A stretch of 64,000 nucleotides of DNA from Streptosporangium violaceochromogenes (GTDB taxonomy: Bacteria > Actinomycetota > Actinomycetes > Streptosporangiales > Streptosporangiaceae): NCBI RefSeq assembly GCF_014654615.1, contig NZ_BNBB01000012.1:124001-188000 (forward strand), in the 5' to 3' direction. This document shows positions 9,620-20,645 of the stretch, in pieces. The notes under the pieces are model-generated. The model did no database searches, was not told the origin of the DNA, and was given only the letters and a program-made list of their open reading frames with translations. Within the stretch, counting starts at the first letter, position 1. Each line of letters opens with the position of its first letter. A program made the position numbers and the translations under genes.

Positions 9620-9682
9620 CGGGAACTTCAGGACTTTACGGCGCGTCAAACCAGAGTGCCGGAGCAAGAAGGGCGGTCCCCG

Positions 9683-10045
9683 ATGAACATCACCCGCAAG
9701 ACGTGGGTCTCCGCCGGAGTCGTCGGCGTGATTCTCGTCGGGGGCGTCTCCGTGACGGCCGCGGCCTCCGCCGGCAGGATCGGCGCGGACACCGGGCAGG
9801 GCGCCGGACAGGGCTCCGGACAGGGCGCCGACCGCATCCCCGCGGCCCCCGAGGCGACCGGCCGGCCCACCGGCTCCCCGCCCTCCCCTCAGGCGACCTC
9901 CGAGCCCCCGCAGGGGTCGGTGGTCTCGCGGGACCTCAACCCCGAACCCGGGCACGTCGCGAGATACTGGACCGAGCAGCGGATGCGCGAGGCCAGACCG
10001 CTCCCGATGCCCGCGGTGGACGGGCCGGCGACGGTGAACAACTAG
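9683..10045 (+). CDS. Small exported protein resembling a V8-type protease propeptide
   Basis: 120 residues. An N-terminal signal or anchor segment (TWVSAGVVGVILVGGVSVTAAASA) precedes a Gly/Gln then Pro/Ser-rich spacer. The C-terminal segment HVARYWTEQRMREARPLPMP resembles the YWTPERMR-AxP propeptide found at the front of secreted trypsin/V8-like proteases of Streptomyces and relatives. No protease domain follows: the frame stops at VNN and the next 200 bases are non-coding. It may be a stand-alone propeptide, a truncated protease, or a different secreted protein sharing this motif. Confidence 0.6.
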   Translation: MNITRKTWVSAGVVGVILVGGVSVTAAASAGRIGADTGQGAGQGSGQGADRIPAAPEATGRPTGSPPSPQATSEPPQGSVVSRDLNPEPGHVARYWTEQRMREARPLPMPAVDGPATVNN

Positions 10046-10082
10046 GCCGCCCTCAAAGGGCCGCGACCAGGCACCGGGCGGT

Positions 10083-10120
10083 GGGCGGATCGCATCGAGG
10101 CGGTCCGCCCGTCATATTTT
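10083..10120 (+). terminator. Rho-independent terminator
   Basis: Arms GGGCGGA (10083-10089) and TCCGCCC (10104-10110) enclose a 14-base loop and are followed by GTCATATTTT. It ends the small exported gene upstream and insulates the sigma factor promoter 13 bases further on. Confidence 0.7.
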
Positions 10121-10132
10121 CCGGGTCAAGTC

Positions 10133-10162
10133 GGGAACATAAGGTTCTTGGTTGGGGTTATC
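10133..10162 (+). promoter_or_regulatory. ECF-type (SigR/SigH/SigE-like) promoter of the sigma factor gene
   Basis: GGGAAC at 10133 and GTTATC at 10157 are separated by 18 bases, matching the GGAAY-N16-18-GTT architecture of promoters read by SigR/SigH or SigE in actinobacteria. It sits about 85 bases before the sigma factor start and directly after a terminator. Mycobacterial sigB, another primary-like sigma gene, is read from promoters of this class. The match is by sequence only. Confidence 0.55.
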
Positions 10163-10244
10163 GATATTGGTGCGCCGAGCGGCCCCCACGCCGCCCCACC
10201 CACAACCTGTAAGCAGACGACTCCGTGATGGAGGAGGTGTCCTC

Positions 10245-11618
10245 ATGCCCCAAACCGCCGCGGCGGCCTCACCGAAGGCCCCCACGACCCTTGAGCAGCT
10301 CCTTGATCGAGGGCGAGTTCAGGGTCACCTTTCCCTCGCGGAGCTGCGCCGCGCCTTCGCCGAGACGGGGGTCGGCCCCGCCGAGGGCCGGGCGATCCTG
10401 CGGGAGCTCACCGAGTCGGGTGTCAACCTCGCCGCCGAGGACGAGCCGGCGCTGGCCGCCGCCACCAAGAAGGCCAAAACCGCCGGCCGCCCGGCGAAGG
10501 CCCGCGCCGCCAAGGCCGCGCCGGCCAAGAGGGGCCAGAAGACCGGGTCCGCCGCGCGGACCGCGCAGGCCGATGGGAACCCCGGCGGATCCGGGGAGGC
10601 CGGCCGCGCCCTTGAGGACCTCGACGCCGAGGCGCACCGGCAGGAGTGGGCCGACGAGGAGGCGGAGCCGGAGACCGAGCCCACGTTCGATCTGGACGAC
10701 CAGTCCTCGGTCATGGGCGACTCGGTCCACACCTACCTTAAGTCGATCGGCCGCCGCACGCTGCTCACCGCCGCCCAGGAGGTCGAGCTCGCCAAGCGGA
10801 TCGAGGCCGGGCTGTACGCCGAGGCGAAGCTGGAGGCCGAGCCGGGCCTGTCCCCGGCCGTGCGCGACGATCTGGAGTGGATCGCCGAGGACGGCCGCCG
10901 GGCCAAGGATCACATGCTGGAGGCCAACCTCCGCCTGGTGGTCTCCGTCGCCAAGAAGTACACCGACCGCGGCATGGCCCTGCTCGACGTGGTCCAGGAG
11001 GGCAACCTCGGCCTGATCCGGGCGGTGGAGAAGTTCGACTACACCAAGGGCTACAAGTTCTCCACCTATGCCATGTGGTGGATCCGCCAGGCCATCCAGC
11101 GCGGTTTCGCCGACTCCGCGCGCACCATCCGCCTGCCCGTCCACGTGCTGGAGATGCTCTCCAAGCTCTCACGGGTGGAGCGCGACATGCACCAGCGCCT
11201 GGGCCGGGAGCCGACGCCGGAGGAGCTGGCCGTCGAGCTCGACAGGACCCCCGACCAGATCGAGGAGCTGCTGCGCACCAGCCGCCAGCCGATCAGCCTC
11301 AACGCCACCATCGGCGACGACGGCGAGACCACCATCGGCGACCTGATCGAGGACATCGACTCGCCCGAGGCGTCGGAGGTGGTGGACCGCCAGCTGCTCG
11401 GCGAGCAGCTGCGCGGTGTGCTGGGCAACCTCTCCCCCCGGGAGGCCAAGATCATGGCGCTGCGCTTCGGCCTCGTCGACGGCAAGCCCCACACCCTCGA
11501 CGAGATCGGCAAGCACCTGGGCCTGACGCGTGAGCGCATCCGCCAGCTGGAGAAGGAGTCGCTCTCCAAGCTGCGCCACCCCAGCAACACCCTCCCGCTG
11601 CTCGACTGGGCGAGCTGA
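10245..11618 (+). CDS. RNA polymerase sigma factor, primary-like (SigA/SigB/HrdB family)
   Basis: 457 residues. A region 1.1-like N terminus (TLEQLLDRGRVQGHLSLAEL) precedes an Ala/Lys-rich linker. Regions 1.2-2.4 are complete (DSVHTYLKSIGRRTLLTAAQ, TYAMWWIRQAIQRGF), and 3 and 4.2 are present (TLDEIGKHLGLTRERIRQLE). The tail NTLPLLDWAS differs from the usual HrdB end. The start ATG follows a strong GGAGGAGGTG. It is either the housekeeping factor or, given its ECF-type promoter and diverged region 4, a group 2 stress/stationary factor; the latter seems somewhat more likely. Confidence 0.88.
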   Translation: MPQTAAAASPKAPTTLEQLLDRGRVQGHLSLAELRRAFAETGVGPAEGRAILRELTESGVNLAAEDEPALAAATKKAKTAGRPAKARAAKAAPAKRGQKTGSAARTAQADGNPGGSGEAGRALEDLDAEAHRQEWADEEAEPETEPTFDLDDQSSVMGDSVHTYLKSIGRRTLLTAAQEVELAKRIEAGLYAEAKLEAEPGLSPAVRDDLEWIAEDGRRAKDHMLEANLRLVVSVAKKYTDRGMALLDVVQEGNLGLIRAVEKFDYTKGYKFSTYAMWWIRQAIQRGFADSARTIRLPVHVLEMLSKLSRVERDMHQRLGREPTPEELAVELDRTPDQIEELLRTSRQPISLNATIGDDGETTIGDLIEDIDSPEASEVVDRQLLGEQLRGVLGNLSPREAKIMALRFGLVDGKPHTLDEIGKHLGLTRERIRQLEKESLSKLRHPSNTLPLLDWAS

Positions 11619-11627
11619 CCGGAATCT

Positions 11628-11699
11628 CCGGCGCGGGCACGCGCGGGGGCTCCGCGGGGCCGGGGCCCGATCGCCGGCGGCCCGGCGCGGGCACGCGCG
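11628..11699. repeat. Direct repeat of 18 bp after the sigma factor gene
   Basis: CCGGCGCGGGCACGCGCG occurs at 11628-11645 and again at 11682-11699, both in the non-coding stretch between the sigma factor and the next convergent gene. The spacing is 54 bases. No function is evident. Confidence 0.7.
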
Positions 11700-11719
11700 C
11701 GGGACGGGGAGACGCCACG

Positions 11720-11754
11720 GGGCCCCTTCGCGGGGCCCTTCCCTCGCGAAGGGC
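11720..11754. terminator. Two overlapping hairpins between convergent genes
   Basis: GGGCCCC (11720-11726) can pair with GGGGCCC (11732-11738). GCCCTTC (11735-11741) can pair with GAAGGGC (11748-11754). The two stems share four bases, so they exclude each other. They lie between convergent genes and probably act as a bidirectional terminator; there is no long U tract. Confidence 0.55.
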
Positions 11755-11769
11755 TCAGCCGCGAGGGGC

Positions 11770-12171
11770 TCAGCGCGTGACGGCGGTGACCGGGCGCGGG
11801 AGCCGGGCGATGCCGGTCAGGCGGTTGTGCTCCCTGAGGGTGCGCAGGCGGTCGACCTCGGCGGTCCACTCGGCGCCCTTGGGGGTGGCCTTGCCCTTGC
11901 GGCGGCGGATCCTGTCGTCGTAGGCCCTGACGCCGAACGTCGCCCGCTGGCCGGCCTCGGCGGCGCGCAGCGCCTCGGTCAGCGCCCTGTCGAAGGCCAG
12001 CCCGGCGGCCCGCAGCTCCCCCGTGGGGGCCCCGGCGGCCTGCGCCCGGCGCAGCGCGGCCTCGGCGGCGCGCGCCCTCTCCAGAAGCCCGGGGAAGGTC
12101 TTCCCGACCTCCCGGTCGGCGTGGTGGCGGACCTCCGCCTCCCGGCTCACGCCCGGTCGGAAAAACGCCAT
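11770..12171 (-). CDS. Conserved hypothetical helical protein
   Basis: 133 residues, rich in Ala, Arg and Glu, and predicted mostly helical (LLERARAAEAALRRAQAAG, FDRALTEALRAAEAGQRATF). A basic stretch RIRRRKGKATPKG lies in the C-terminal third. No signal peptide or membrane segment is seen, and no family is recognised. The ATG is preceded by GAGAGGG. It lies convergent to the sigma factor and divergent to the TetR gene. Confidence 0.6.
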   Translation of the reverse strand: MAFFRPGVSREAEVRHHADREVGKTFPGLLERARAAEAALRRAQAAGAPTGELRAAGLAFDRALTEALRAAEAGQRATFGVRAYDDRIRRRKGKATPKGAEWTAEVDRLRTLREHNRLTGIARLPRPVTAVTR

Positions 12172-12316
12172 CGTCTGCCCTCTCTCCCGCCGCCGGGCAC
12201 GCCCCGGCGGATCCCGGCTGTAGCCTACGCCGTTCGCCTGTCGCCCACGCACCCAGGGAGCGCAGGGGCCGAGCCCGGCGCGGCTTCCTTTACGCAGTAA
12301 GGTACCCGGTGGCAGG

Positions 12317-12913
12317 ATGGCGCCCATGCCCGCCAAGCGACCACCCGTCCCGCTCTCCAGGGAGCGCATCATTGAGGCCGCCCTGCACATCGCCGACACC
12401 CAGGGGTTGCGGCGGCTGACCATGCGACGCCTGGGCGACGCCCTCCAGGTGGAGGCCATGGCCGTCTACCACCACCTGCCGCGCGGCAAGGAGGCCCTCA
12501 TGGACGCCCTCGCCGAGCACGTCACGGCCGTTCACGTCGAGCCGGGCGGAAGCTGGCAGGACGGCGCCAGGGCCTGGTGCCGGGCGAGCCGGGCCGCGCT
12601 CAGGGAGCATCCCGGGGTGCTGGCGCTGGCGCTCACCAAGCCCCCCAAGGGGCGGGGCGCGATCGCCCTGAGGGAGCAGACCGATCAGCTTGCCGAGGCC
12701 GGGCTGCCCGACGCGGCCGGGGCCGTGCGCGCGCTGCGGGCCTACGTCTTCGGCGCGGTGGCGGTGGAGGTCCAGCGGTCGGGATGGGCCGAGCCGGCGG
12801 GTGAGGACGGCGAACCGTGGCTCCCTCCGTCGCGGGGCGGCGGCTCCCCGGACGCCGACGCCGACTTCGAACTCGGCCTCACCGCTCTTTTGACGGGCCT
12901 TGCGGCACGGTGA
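12317..12913 (+). CDS. TetR family transcriptional regulator
   Basis: 198 residues. The N-terminal HTH (about 14-60: RERIIEAALHIADTQGLRRL, then MRRLGDALQVEAMAVYHHLP) is typical. The C-terminal part (CRASRAALREHPGVLALALT) resembles the TetR_C class of tetracycline-repressor-like regulators. It would repress a target and release it on ligand binding; the ligand is unknown. The neighbour at 12171 is divergent and could be a target. A TAAGGT -10-like element 14 bases upstream suggests a very short leader; an ATG at 12326 is the alternative start. Confidence 0.88.
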   Translation: MAPMPAKRPPVPLSRERIIEAALHIADTQGLRRLTMRRLGDALQVEAMAVYHHLPRGKEALMDALAEHVTAVHVEPGGSWQDGARAWCRASRAALREHPGVLALALTKPPKGRGAIALREQTDQLAEAGLPDAAGAVRALRAYVFGAVAVEVQRSGWAEPAGEDGEPWLPPSRGGGSPDADADFELGLTALLTGLAAR

Positions 12914-13269
12914 GCGGAATCAGAGACAACGTCCGAACGTTTTTACCCAGGAAGTGGCGTGTTTTACTTGGCCACATGTCCGCCTATGGGGCATGATGTG
13001 TCATATATCACAGCCTCAAGGGGCCGTGAAGGACCACTTACCAGGGGTCCGAAACAGTTCTAACGGGCTATGTCGCCAGGTGGCGATCACGTCACACACT
13101 TGATCTGCGCCACAGACACCGGGCTTCAACCAGGCGAGGCCCGCACCACCATACATCCACCCACACGCTCGTCCCCCGCCGGCCCGAGGCAGCCCCTCGG
13201 TGAGCGGGTCGAACACCGGTCACCCGATGTCGATCCAGCGAGCGACACAGAAGATCCGGAGGCACGCCG
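12914..13269. other. 356-base non-coding region upstream of the DUF5999 gene
   Basis: This stretch is clearly less GC-rich than the surroundings. It contains a CRP-like palindrome (12997-13012) and the DUF5999 ribosome site (CGGAGG near 13256). Short frames in it lack codon bias or homology. It looks like a long regulatory leader for the small DUF5999 gene. Confidence 0.6.
12997..13012. promoter_or_regulatory. CRP/FNR-like palindrome
   Basis: TGTGT-CATATA-TCACA matches the actinobacterial Crp consensus TGTGA-N6-TCACA with one mismatch. It lies about 260 bases before the DUF5999 start and 84 bases after the TetR stop. A Crp-type regulator is encoded at 33671-34471, but a link is only inferred. 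Confidence 0.45.
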
Positions 13270-13461
13270 ATGTGCCCGCACAAGCCAGCCTGTCCTCCAG
13301 CCGACGCGCTGGACCGTGAGGCCGCCCGCACGATGGCGGCCCACCCGGAGCAGGGATGGAGCCTGCTCTGCAACGGTGTGGTGCTGTTCGAGGACACAGG
13401 TGAACTCCTGCCCGACGGCGGCGTGATCGAGCCGCACCGGCCCCTGGCCGGCGTCGCCTGA
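13270..13461 (+). CDS. DUF5999 family small protein
   Basis: 63 residues. It opens with MCPHKPACPPAD, a Cys-His-Cys cluster that may bind metal, then HPEQGWSLLCNGVVLFEDTG and LLPDGGVIEPHRP. This pattern is highly conserved in small proteins throughout filamentous actinomycetes and annotated DUF5999. The function is unknown. The start ATG follows CGGAGG at good spacing. The stop codon abuts the stop of the convergent hydrolase with no gap. Confidence 0.85.
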   Translation: MCPHKPACPPADALDREAARTMAAHPEQGWSLLCNGVVLFEDTGELLPDGGVIEPHRPLAGVA

Positions 13462-14067
13462 TCACCGTCCGACCGGCGGCATCCTCGCGTCGAGCCAGTC
13501 CGCGACCGTTTCACCCACCCTGGCGGGCGCCCTGCTGAGGTCGTGTCCCTCACCGGGCAGCACCACCAGGCGCGAGGCGTCGGCCGCCTCGGGCACGCCG
13601 AAGCGGTCGCGGTCACCGCTCACCGCCAGGACGTCCACCCCCGCCGCGCGCAGCTCGCCGGCGCGAGAACGTTCGGGCCTGCCCGGCGGGTGGAGCGGAA
13701 AGGCGAGCGCGACGACCGCCTCGGCGCCCACCGCCAGAGCCGTACGGCAGGCCACCCTGGCCCCGTTGCTCCGGCCCCCCTGCACCAGCGGTACCCCCGG
13801 ATGACGCTCGCGGAGCGCCGCGGTCAGCACCGTCCAGGCCTCGTCCTGTTTGACCGCCGAGCCCGGCGCGCGGGCCCCCCTCACCCGGAAGGGCTGAAGC
13901 ACCCGCGCGACCACCCCGCCGATGCCCGTCACCGCCTCCCGTACCGCCAGCAGGTCCGCGCTCTCCACTCCCCCGGCCGAGCCGTGGGTGAGCAGCAGCA
14001 GGAAACGCGGGTCGCCGGCCTCGTCGACCTCCGCCACGGCCGGGCCGTGGGGGGTGGGCGTCACCAC
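13462..14067 (-). CDS. Alpha/beta hydrolase of the KANL3/Tex30 type
   Basis: 201 residues. The fold is shown by FLLLLTHGSAGG (oxyanion strand-turn), the nucleophile elbow QGGRSNGARVA (Gly-x-Ser-x-Gly form GRSNG), a DRDRFG acidic turn (VLAVSGDRDRFGVPEA) and a late histidine in VVLPGEGHDL. This matches small bacterial hydrolases related to Tex30/KANL3. The substrate is unknown. The start GTG at 14067 was chosen because AAGGAGG lies nine bases upstream; other GTGs nearby overlap that site. Confidence 0.8.
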   Translation of the reverse strand: MVTPTPHGPAVAEVDEAGDPRFLLLLTHGSAGGVESADLLAVREAVTGIGGVVARVLQPFRVRGARAPGSAVKQDEAWTVLTAALRERHPGVPLVQGGRSNGARVACRTALAVGAEAVVALAFPLHPPGRPERSRAGELRAAGVDVLAVSGDRDRFGVPEAADASRLVVLPGEGHDLSRAPARVGETVADWLDARMPPVGR

Positions 14068-14181
14068 CGTCGACACCCTCCTTGGGATGGACACCAGATC
14101 TCGTCCTAACGGCCGATGTTCAAGGGGTTTCAGGGGCGGAGAATCGCTAGGGTGCAGGATCATCACGATATCCGACAGGAT

Positions 14182-14535
14182 ATGCGCGCCACCATCGAGG
14201 CCCGCCGTGACCTCGGCCCGGAGTACGAGACGGCCCTCGTGGAGTCGTTCGTGGACCGCCTCGACGCGACCATCGCCGCCCGCGTGCGGGCCGAGCTGAG
14301 CGGGGCGGGCGCCCACTCCCAGCACTCCCCCTACCCCCCTCATCCCCCCGTGCCGCCCCCGCGCAGGGGCGTCAACCCCGCCATCCCGATCGCGCTGGGC
14401 TCGATGGGCATCGGCGTCCCCCTGACCGGCATCGCCGCCGGCGCGGCGGGCACCGCCGGGCTGCTGCTGGCCTGGGGCGGCATCGTGGCGATCAACCTCG
14501 CCCACGCGGCCGGCCGCTGGCGCGGCCGCGACTGA
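14182..14535 (+). CDS. Small membrane protein with cytoplasmic N terminus
   Basis: 117 residues. The N-terminal part MRATIEARRDLGPEYETALV, then ESFVDRLDATIAARVRAEL, is helical. A Pro/His-rich linker leads to two membrane segments (IPIALGSMGIGVPLTGIAAG and GTAGLLLAWGGIVAINLA) and a basic end. Similar proteins are common in actinomycetes and uncharacterised. The frame is open back to 14116, but codon use and family-like opening favour 14182. The ribosome site is weak, and TAGGGT upstream may be a -10 of a short-leader transcript. Confidence 0.65.
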   Translation: MRATIEARRDLGPEYETALVESFVDRLDATIAARVRAELSGAGAHSQHSPYPPHPPVPPPRRGVNPAIPIALGSMGIGVPLTGIAAGAAGTAGLLLAWGGIVAINLAHAAGRWRGRD

Positions 14536-14624
14536 GCCCTCCCTCTGCCCGCGCCGATCCGCCCCTCCCCCCTTCGGCGCGGCCGCCCTCTCACAGGGCC
14601 GAAAGCCCGAAAGGACCCGAAGGC

Positions 14625-15407
14625 TCAGGTGCCGCGGTTGAGCCGGAGCCTGACCTCCTCGGCGAGGTCCTCGTCGGCGCTGTCGAGCCCGTAACGCCAG
14701 ACCCGCTCGGCGTCCTCGTCACGCCCCCGCAGCGGAAGCGTGCGGGCCAGCAGCTCGATGGCCAGCGCGCCGGTGCCGGCGTCGCCCCCCTCCTCCACCG
14801 CCCGGGTGAGCTCGGCGCACGCCAGATCCAGGTGAGCGATGCCGAGCAGCACCCGCAGCCGGGCCGCCTCGGCCACCTCGGGTACGGCGAGCGCCGAAAG
14901 GAGCGCGCGGGCCGCCTCGCCGGCCTCACCCTCGCCCAGCAGGAGCTCGGCCAGCCGCTGGGCCGCCAGGGAGGCGACCTGGGGGTCGGCGGTGGCCAGC
15001 GCGGCCCTCAGGGCCTCCTCCGTCTCCGGCCGCCCCGTCGCGAGCCTGGCCAGCCCCAGGTGGGCCAGCGGGAGGTAGGAGGGGTTTCCCGTGCCCAGGG
15101 CGGCCTGCCAGGCGGCGCGGGCCTGGTCGGGCAGCCCCTCCCGCTCGAAGCTCCCGGCGAGCAGGCAGGCGGCCTGCGCGGCGAACTCGGGGTGCCCGGT
15201 GGCCAGCGCGGCGCGGGCGGCCCTCCTCGCGCCCTCCACGTCCCCGCGCTCCTGGAGCACCACCGCCAGCCCCACCGCCGCCTGGGCCAGATCGGGCCCC
15301 CCGGCGTCGGCGGCGAGTTCGGCGAGAATCGCCGCGGCGCCGTCCAGATCACCCCCCTCGGCCAGTCTCCGGGCGGTGTCCAAGGGACGGGTGTCCACCT
15401 CTGGCAT
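14625..15407 (-). CDS. Tetratricopeptide repeat protein
   Basis: 260 residues made almost entirely of TPR-like helical pairs of about 34-36 residues, rich in Ala, Leu and Gly (AAAILAELAADAGGPDLAQA, AARAALATGHPEFAAQAACL, QAALGTGNPSYLPLAHLGLA). No signal peptide or catalytic domain is present, so it is a cytosolic scaffold or adaptor. Partners are unknown. GGAAGGA precedes the ATG. It lies downstream of gcvP on the same strand, but a terminator (15438-15461) separates them. Confidence 0.8.
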   Translation of the reverse strand: MPEVDTRPLDTARRLAEGGDLDGAAAILAELAADAGGPDLAQAAVGLAVVLQERGDVEGARRAARAALATGHPEFAAQAACLLAGSFEREGLPDQARAAWQAALGTGNPSYLPLAHLGLARLATGRPETEEALRAALATADPQVASLAAQRLAELLLGEGEAGEAARALLSALAVPEVAEAARLRVLLGIAHLDLACAELTRAVEEGGDAGTGALAIELLARTLPLRGRDEDAERVWRYGLDSADEDLAEEVRLRLNRGT

Positions 15408-15437
15408 GCGGGGTCCTTCCGGGGGGTATGAGGAAAC

Positions 15438-15461
15438 GCCCCGAGCCTAACGACTCGGGGC
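15438..15461 (-). terminator. Terminator of gcvP
   Basis: Perfect 8-bp arms GCCCCGAG/CTCGGGGC with an 8-base loop lie 67 bases after the gcvP stop. On the minus strand they are followed by GTTTCCTC. This is a good intrinsic terminator for the region's GC content. Confidence 0.7.
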
Positions 15462-15527
15462 GGTGTTCGTCTCCCGGCCTTTCCCGGCGGGACTCCGCTG
15501 AGGTTCCGCCGGGGCCGGCGGCCGGGG

Positions 15528-18383
<2,856 letters not shown>

Positions 18384-18436
18384 GGAAAAGCCTCCCGAGG
18401 CGGTGGAGACCGGCGCTGGGCGCGGGCGTATGCCGG

Positions 18437-18632
18437 ATCTCCCCCTCTGTCATCTCGACCTGAGAGCTTCACCTCCCCGGCGTGGAGAGGTTTTCACCGT
18501 CGGTGAGATACGCCTGGCGGACGCACCTGCTTTCCAGAGTCGCCTCGTCCGTGCGGTACAGGGTGCCTGAGAGATTCCGGGGAGGTTGCTCCTTCGGCGC
18601 CCCGATCGTGCCGGGGTCTCTCCCGCACGGGG
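18437..18632 (-). promoter_or_regulatory. Tandem glycine riboswitch in the gcvP leader
   Basis: On the minus strand, aptamer 1 shows GCCGAAGGAGCAA (18587-18599), ATCTCTCAGGC (18565-18572 core) and GACTCTGG. Aptamer 2 shows ACGGTGAAAACC, GCTCTCAGGT (core 18458-18465) and GACAGAGGGGGA. These are the conserved cores of the gcvT-type glycine RNA, in the usual two-aptamer order. The element ends about 54 bases before the gcvP start. In other bacteria glycine binding turns the gcv genes on. Confidence 0.93.
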
Positions 18633-18649
18633 TTAGCAGCGAGACAACT

Positions 18650-19270
<621 letters not shown>

Positions 19271-19341
19271 GCGGACCTCCGGCTTTCTCTCATCCCACGG
19301 CCTGATCTGGGGGTTTGCGCACGACCGTGGGTTTCACTTGC

Positions 19342-19370
19342 ACCGTAGGACTGGGGCCAAGCTCAGTCAA
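19342..19370 (-). promoter_or_regulatory. Sigma-70-type promoter of the MerR gene with an inverted repeat at the transcript start
   Basis: Minus-strand TTGACT (19370-19365), a 17-base spacer and TACGGT (19347-19342) form a near-consensus housekeeping promoter. Just downstream lie CCCACGG (19294-19300) and CCGTGGG (19325-19331), an inverted repeat spanning the expected transcript start. The repeat may be an autoregulatory operator or a 5' leader hairpin. Confidence 0.7.
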
Positions 19371-19414
19371 CGACCCCACCCGGCGCGTCGTGAAGCGTAA
19401 ATGCACCGAAATTC

Positions 19415-19885
19415 CTACCCCGCGCGACCGAAGTCCTCGGGTGTGATCGTGTCAAGGAACTCCCTGAACTTCTCCACCTCGTCCTCCTGGTCGTCCGGGA
19501 TGATCAGCCCCGCCTCCCTGATCACCTCCTCGCTGGCGAAGATGCGCGCGCCGGTGCGCAGCGCCAGCGCGATGGAGTCGGAGGGACGGGCGCTCACCTC
19601 CACGCCGTTGGAGAACACCAGGTCGGCGAAGAAGATCCCTTCGCGGAGCGCGACGATGTTCACCGTGCTCAGCCGGACACCGAGCGCGTCGAGCACGTCG
19701 CGGAAGAGGTCATGGGTGAGCGGGCGGGGCGGCGGTTCGTCCGCCTGGGCCATGGCGATCGCCGTCGCCTCGGTCATACCGATCCAGATCGGCAGGTATC
19801 GCTCCCCATGTGCCTCCTTCAGCAGAACAATAGGCTGGTTGGAGGGCATCTCAACCCGAACGCCCACGACCTCCATCTGCAACAC
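19415..19885 (-). CDS. Bifunctional nuclease family protein (DUF151)
   Basis: 156 residues, complete BFN/DUF151 domain: EMPSNQPIVLLKEAHGERYL, PIWIGMTEATAIA, DLVFSNGVEVSARPSDSIAL, ALRTGARIFASEEV. Members have reported RNase/DNase activity; the mycobacterial orthologue Rv1829 sits in the same gene order. An acidic tail follows (PDDQEDEVEKFREFLDTI). The start is GTG at 19885 with GGAG six bases upstream; an ATG three codons later is the alternative. Confidence 0.88.
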   Translation of the reverse strand: MLQMEVVGVRVEMPSNQPIVLLKEAHGERYLPIWIGMTEATAIAMAQADEPPPRPLTHDLFRDVLDALGVRLSTVNIVALREGIFFADLVFSNGVEVSARPSDSIALALRTGARIFASEEVIREAGLIIPDDQEDEVEKFREFLDTITPEDFGRAG

Positions 19886-19964
19886 GGGCTGCTCCGTCTT
19901 CGCTGGATTACGACCGGTTTGTTCAACGTAACACTCGTGAGGGGACGAGTGCCTGGTCAGGCTC

Positions 19965-20645
19965 TCACCGGCCCAAGACCCCGCGCACGCCTGAACGAAG
20001 AAGCGCGGCGTGCAATTCCAGCAGGAGCCCGGAGATCTCCCTGGCCGCCTCGTCGGCGCGGTCGATGGCACCGGGCCCTCGACGGCGCATGAGAGGGGCG
20101 ACGGCCTGCTCCACGAGCCCGGCCTCACGCTCGGCGGCGGCCTTGACCACCCTCAGGTGGCGTGCCCGCAGCCCGAAGGCGGCCAGGGCGCCGACGCTCC
20201 TGGCCACGGCCAGCGCGTCGGCGTCGTAGTGACGTGCCACGGCGGCCAGCAGGCCGAAGTCCTCAAGCTCGGAGAGGGTCGCCTCGTCGAGCTCGGCGGC
20301 GGCGAGCAGCTCCTCGCGGGTCAGGCGGACCTCGGGGGGCGCGTCGCCGGGGATCGCGCGCGGAGGCGCGACCGGCCGCTCCTCGCGGTCGGCGGCCTCA
20401 AGCCGGTCCTTGATCACGCGCAGCGGCAGGTAACGGTCGCGCTGCTCGCCGAGGATGTAGCGCAGGCGCTCGACGTCGGCGTAACTGAACTTGCGGTAGC
20501 CGGAGGGACTGCGCTCCGGCTCGATCAGCCCCTCGCCCTCCAGGAAGCGGATCTTGGAGATGCTCACATCGGGGAACTCCCCCTGCAGCAGGGCGAGCAC
20601 CTCCCCGATGCTCATGTGCGAACGCGCCGCCTGGGAGCTCATCAT
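19965..20645 (-). CDS. ftsR: FtsR-like MerR regulator (Rv1828 type)
   Basis: 226 residues. The MerR HTH (SIGEVLALLQGEFPDVSISK, RFLEGEGLIEPERSPSGYRK) is followed by a long helical C-terminal domain. Corynebacterium FtsR, of the same group, activates ftsZ. The gene overlaps the FHA gene stop (ATGATGA), so the two are translated together. The start at 20645 or 20642 depends on which of two adjacent ATGs is used; an ATG at 20618 gives the shorter family-like form. Confidence 0.85.
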   Translation of the reverse strand: MMSSQAARSHMSIGEVLALLQGEFPDVSISKIRFLEGEGLIEPERSPSGYRKFSYADVERLRYILGEQRDRYLPLRVIKDRLEAADREERPVAPPRAIPGDAPPEVRLTREELLAAAELDEATLSELEDFGLLAAVARHYDADALAVARSVGALAAFGLRARHLRVVKAAAEREAGLVEQAVAPLMRRRGPGAIDRADEAAREISGLLLELHAALLRSGVRGVLGR

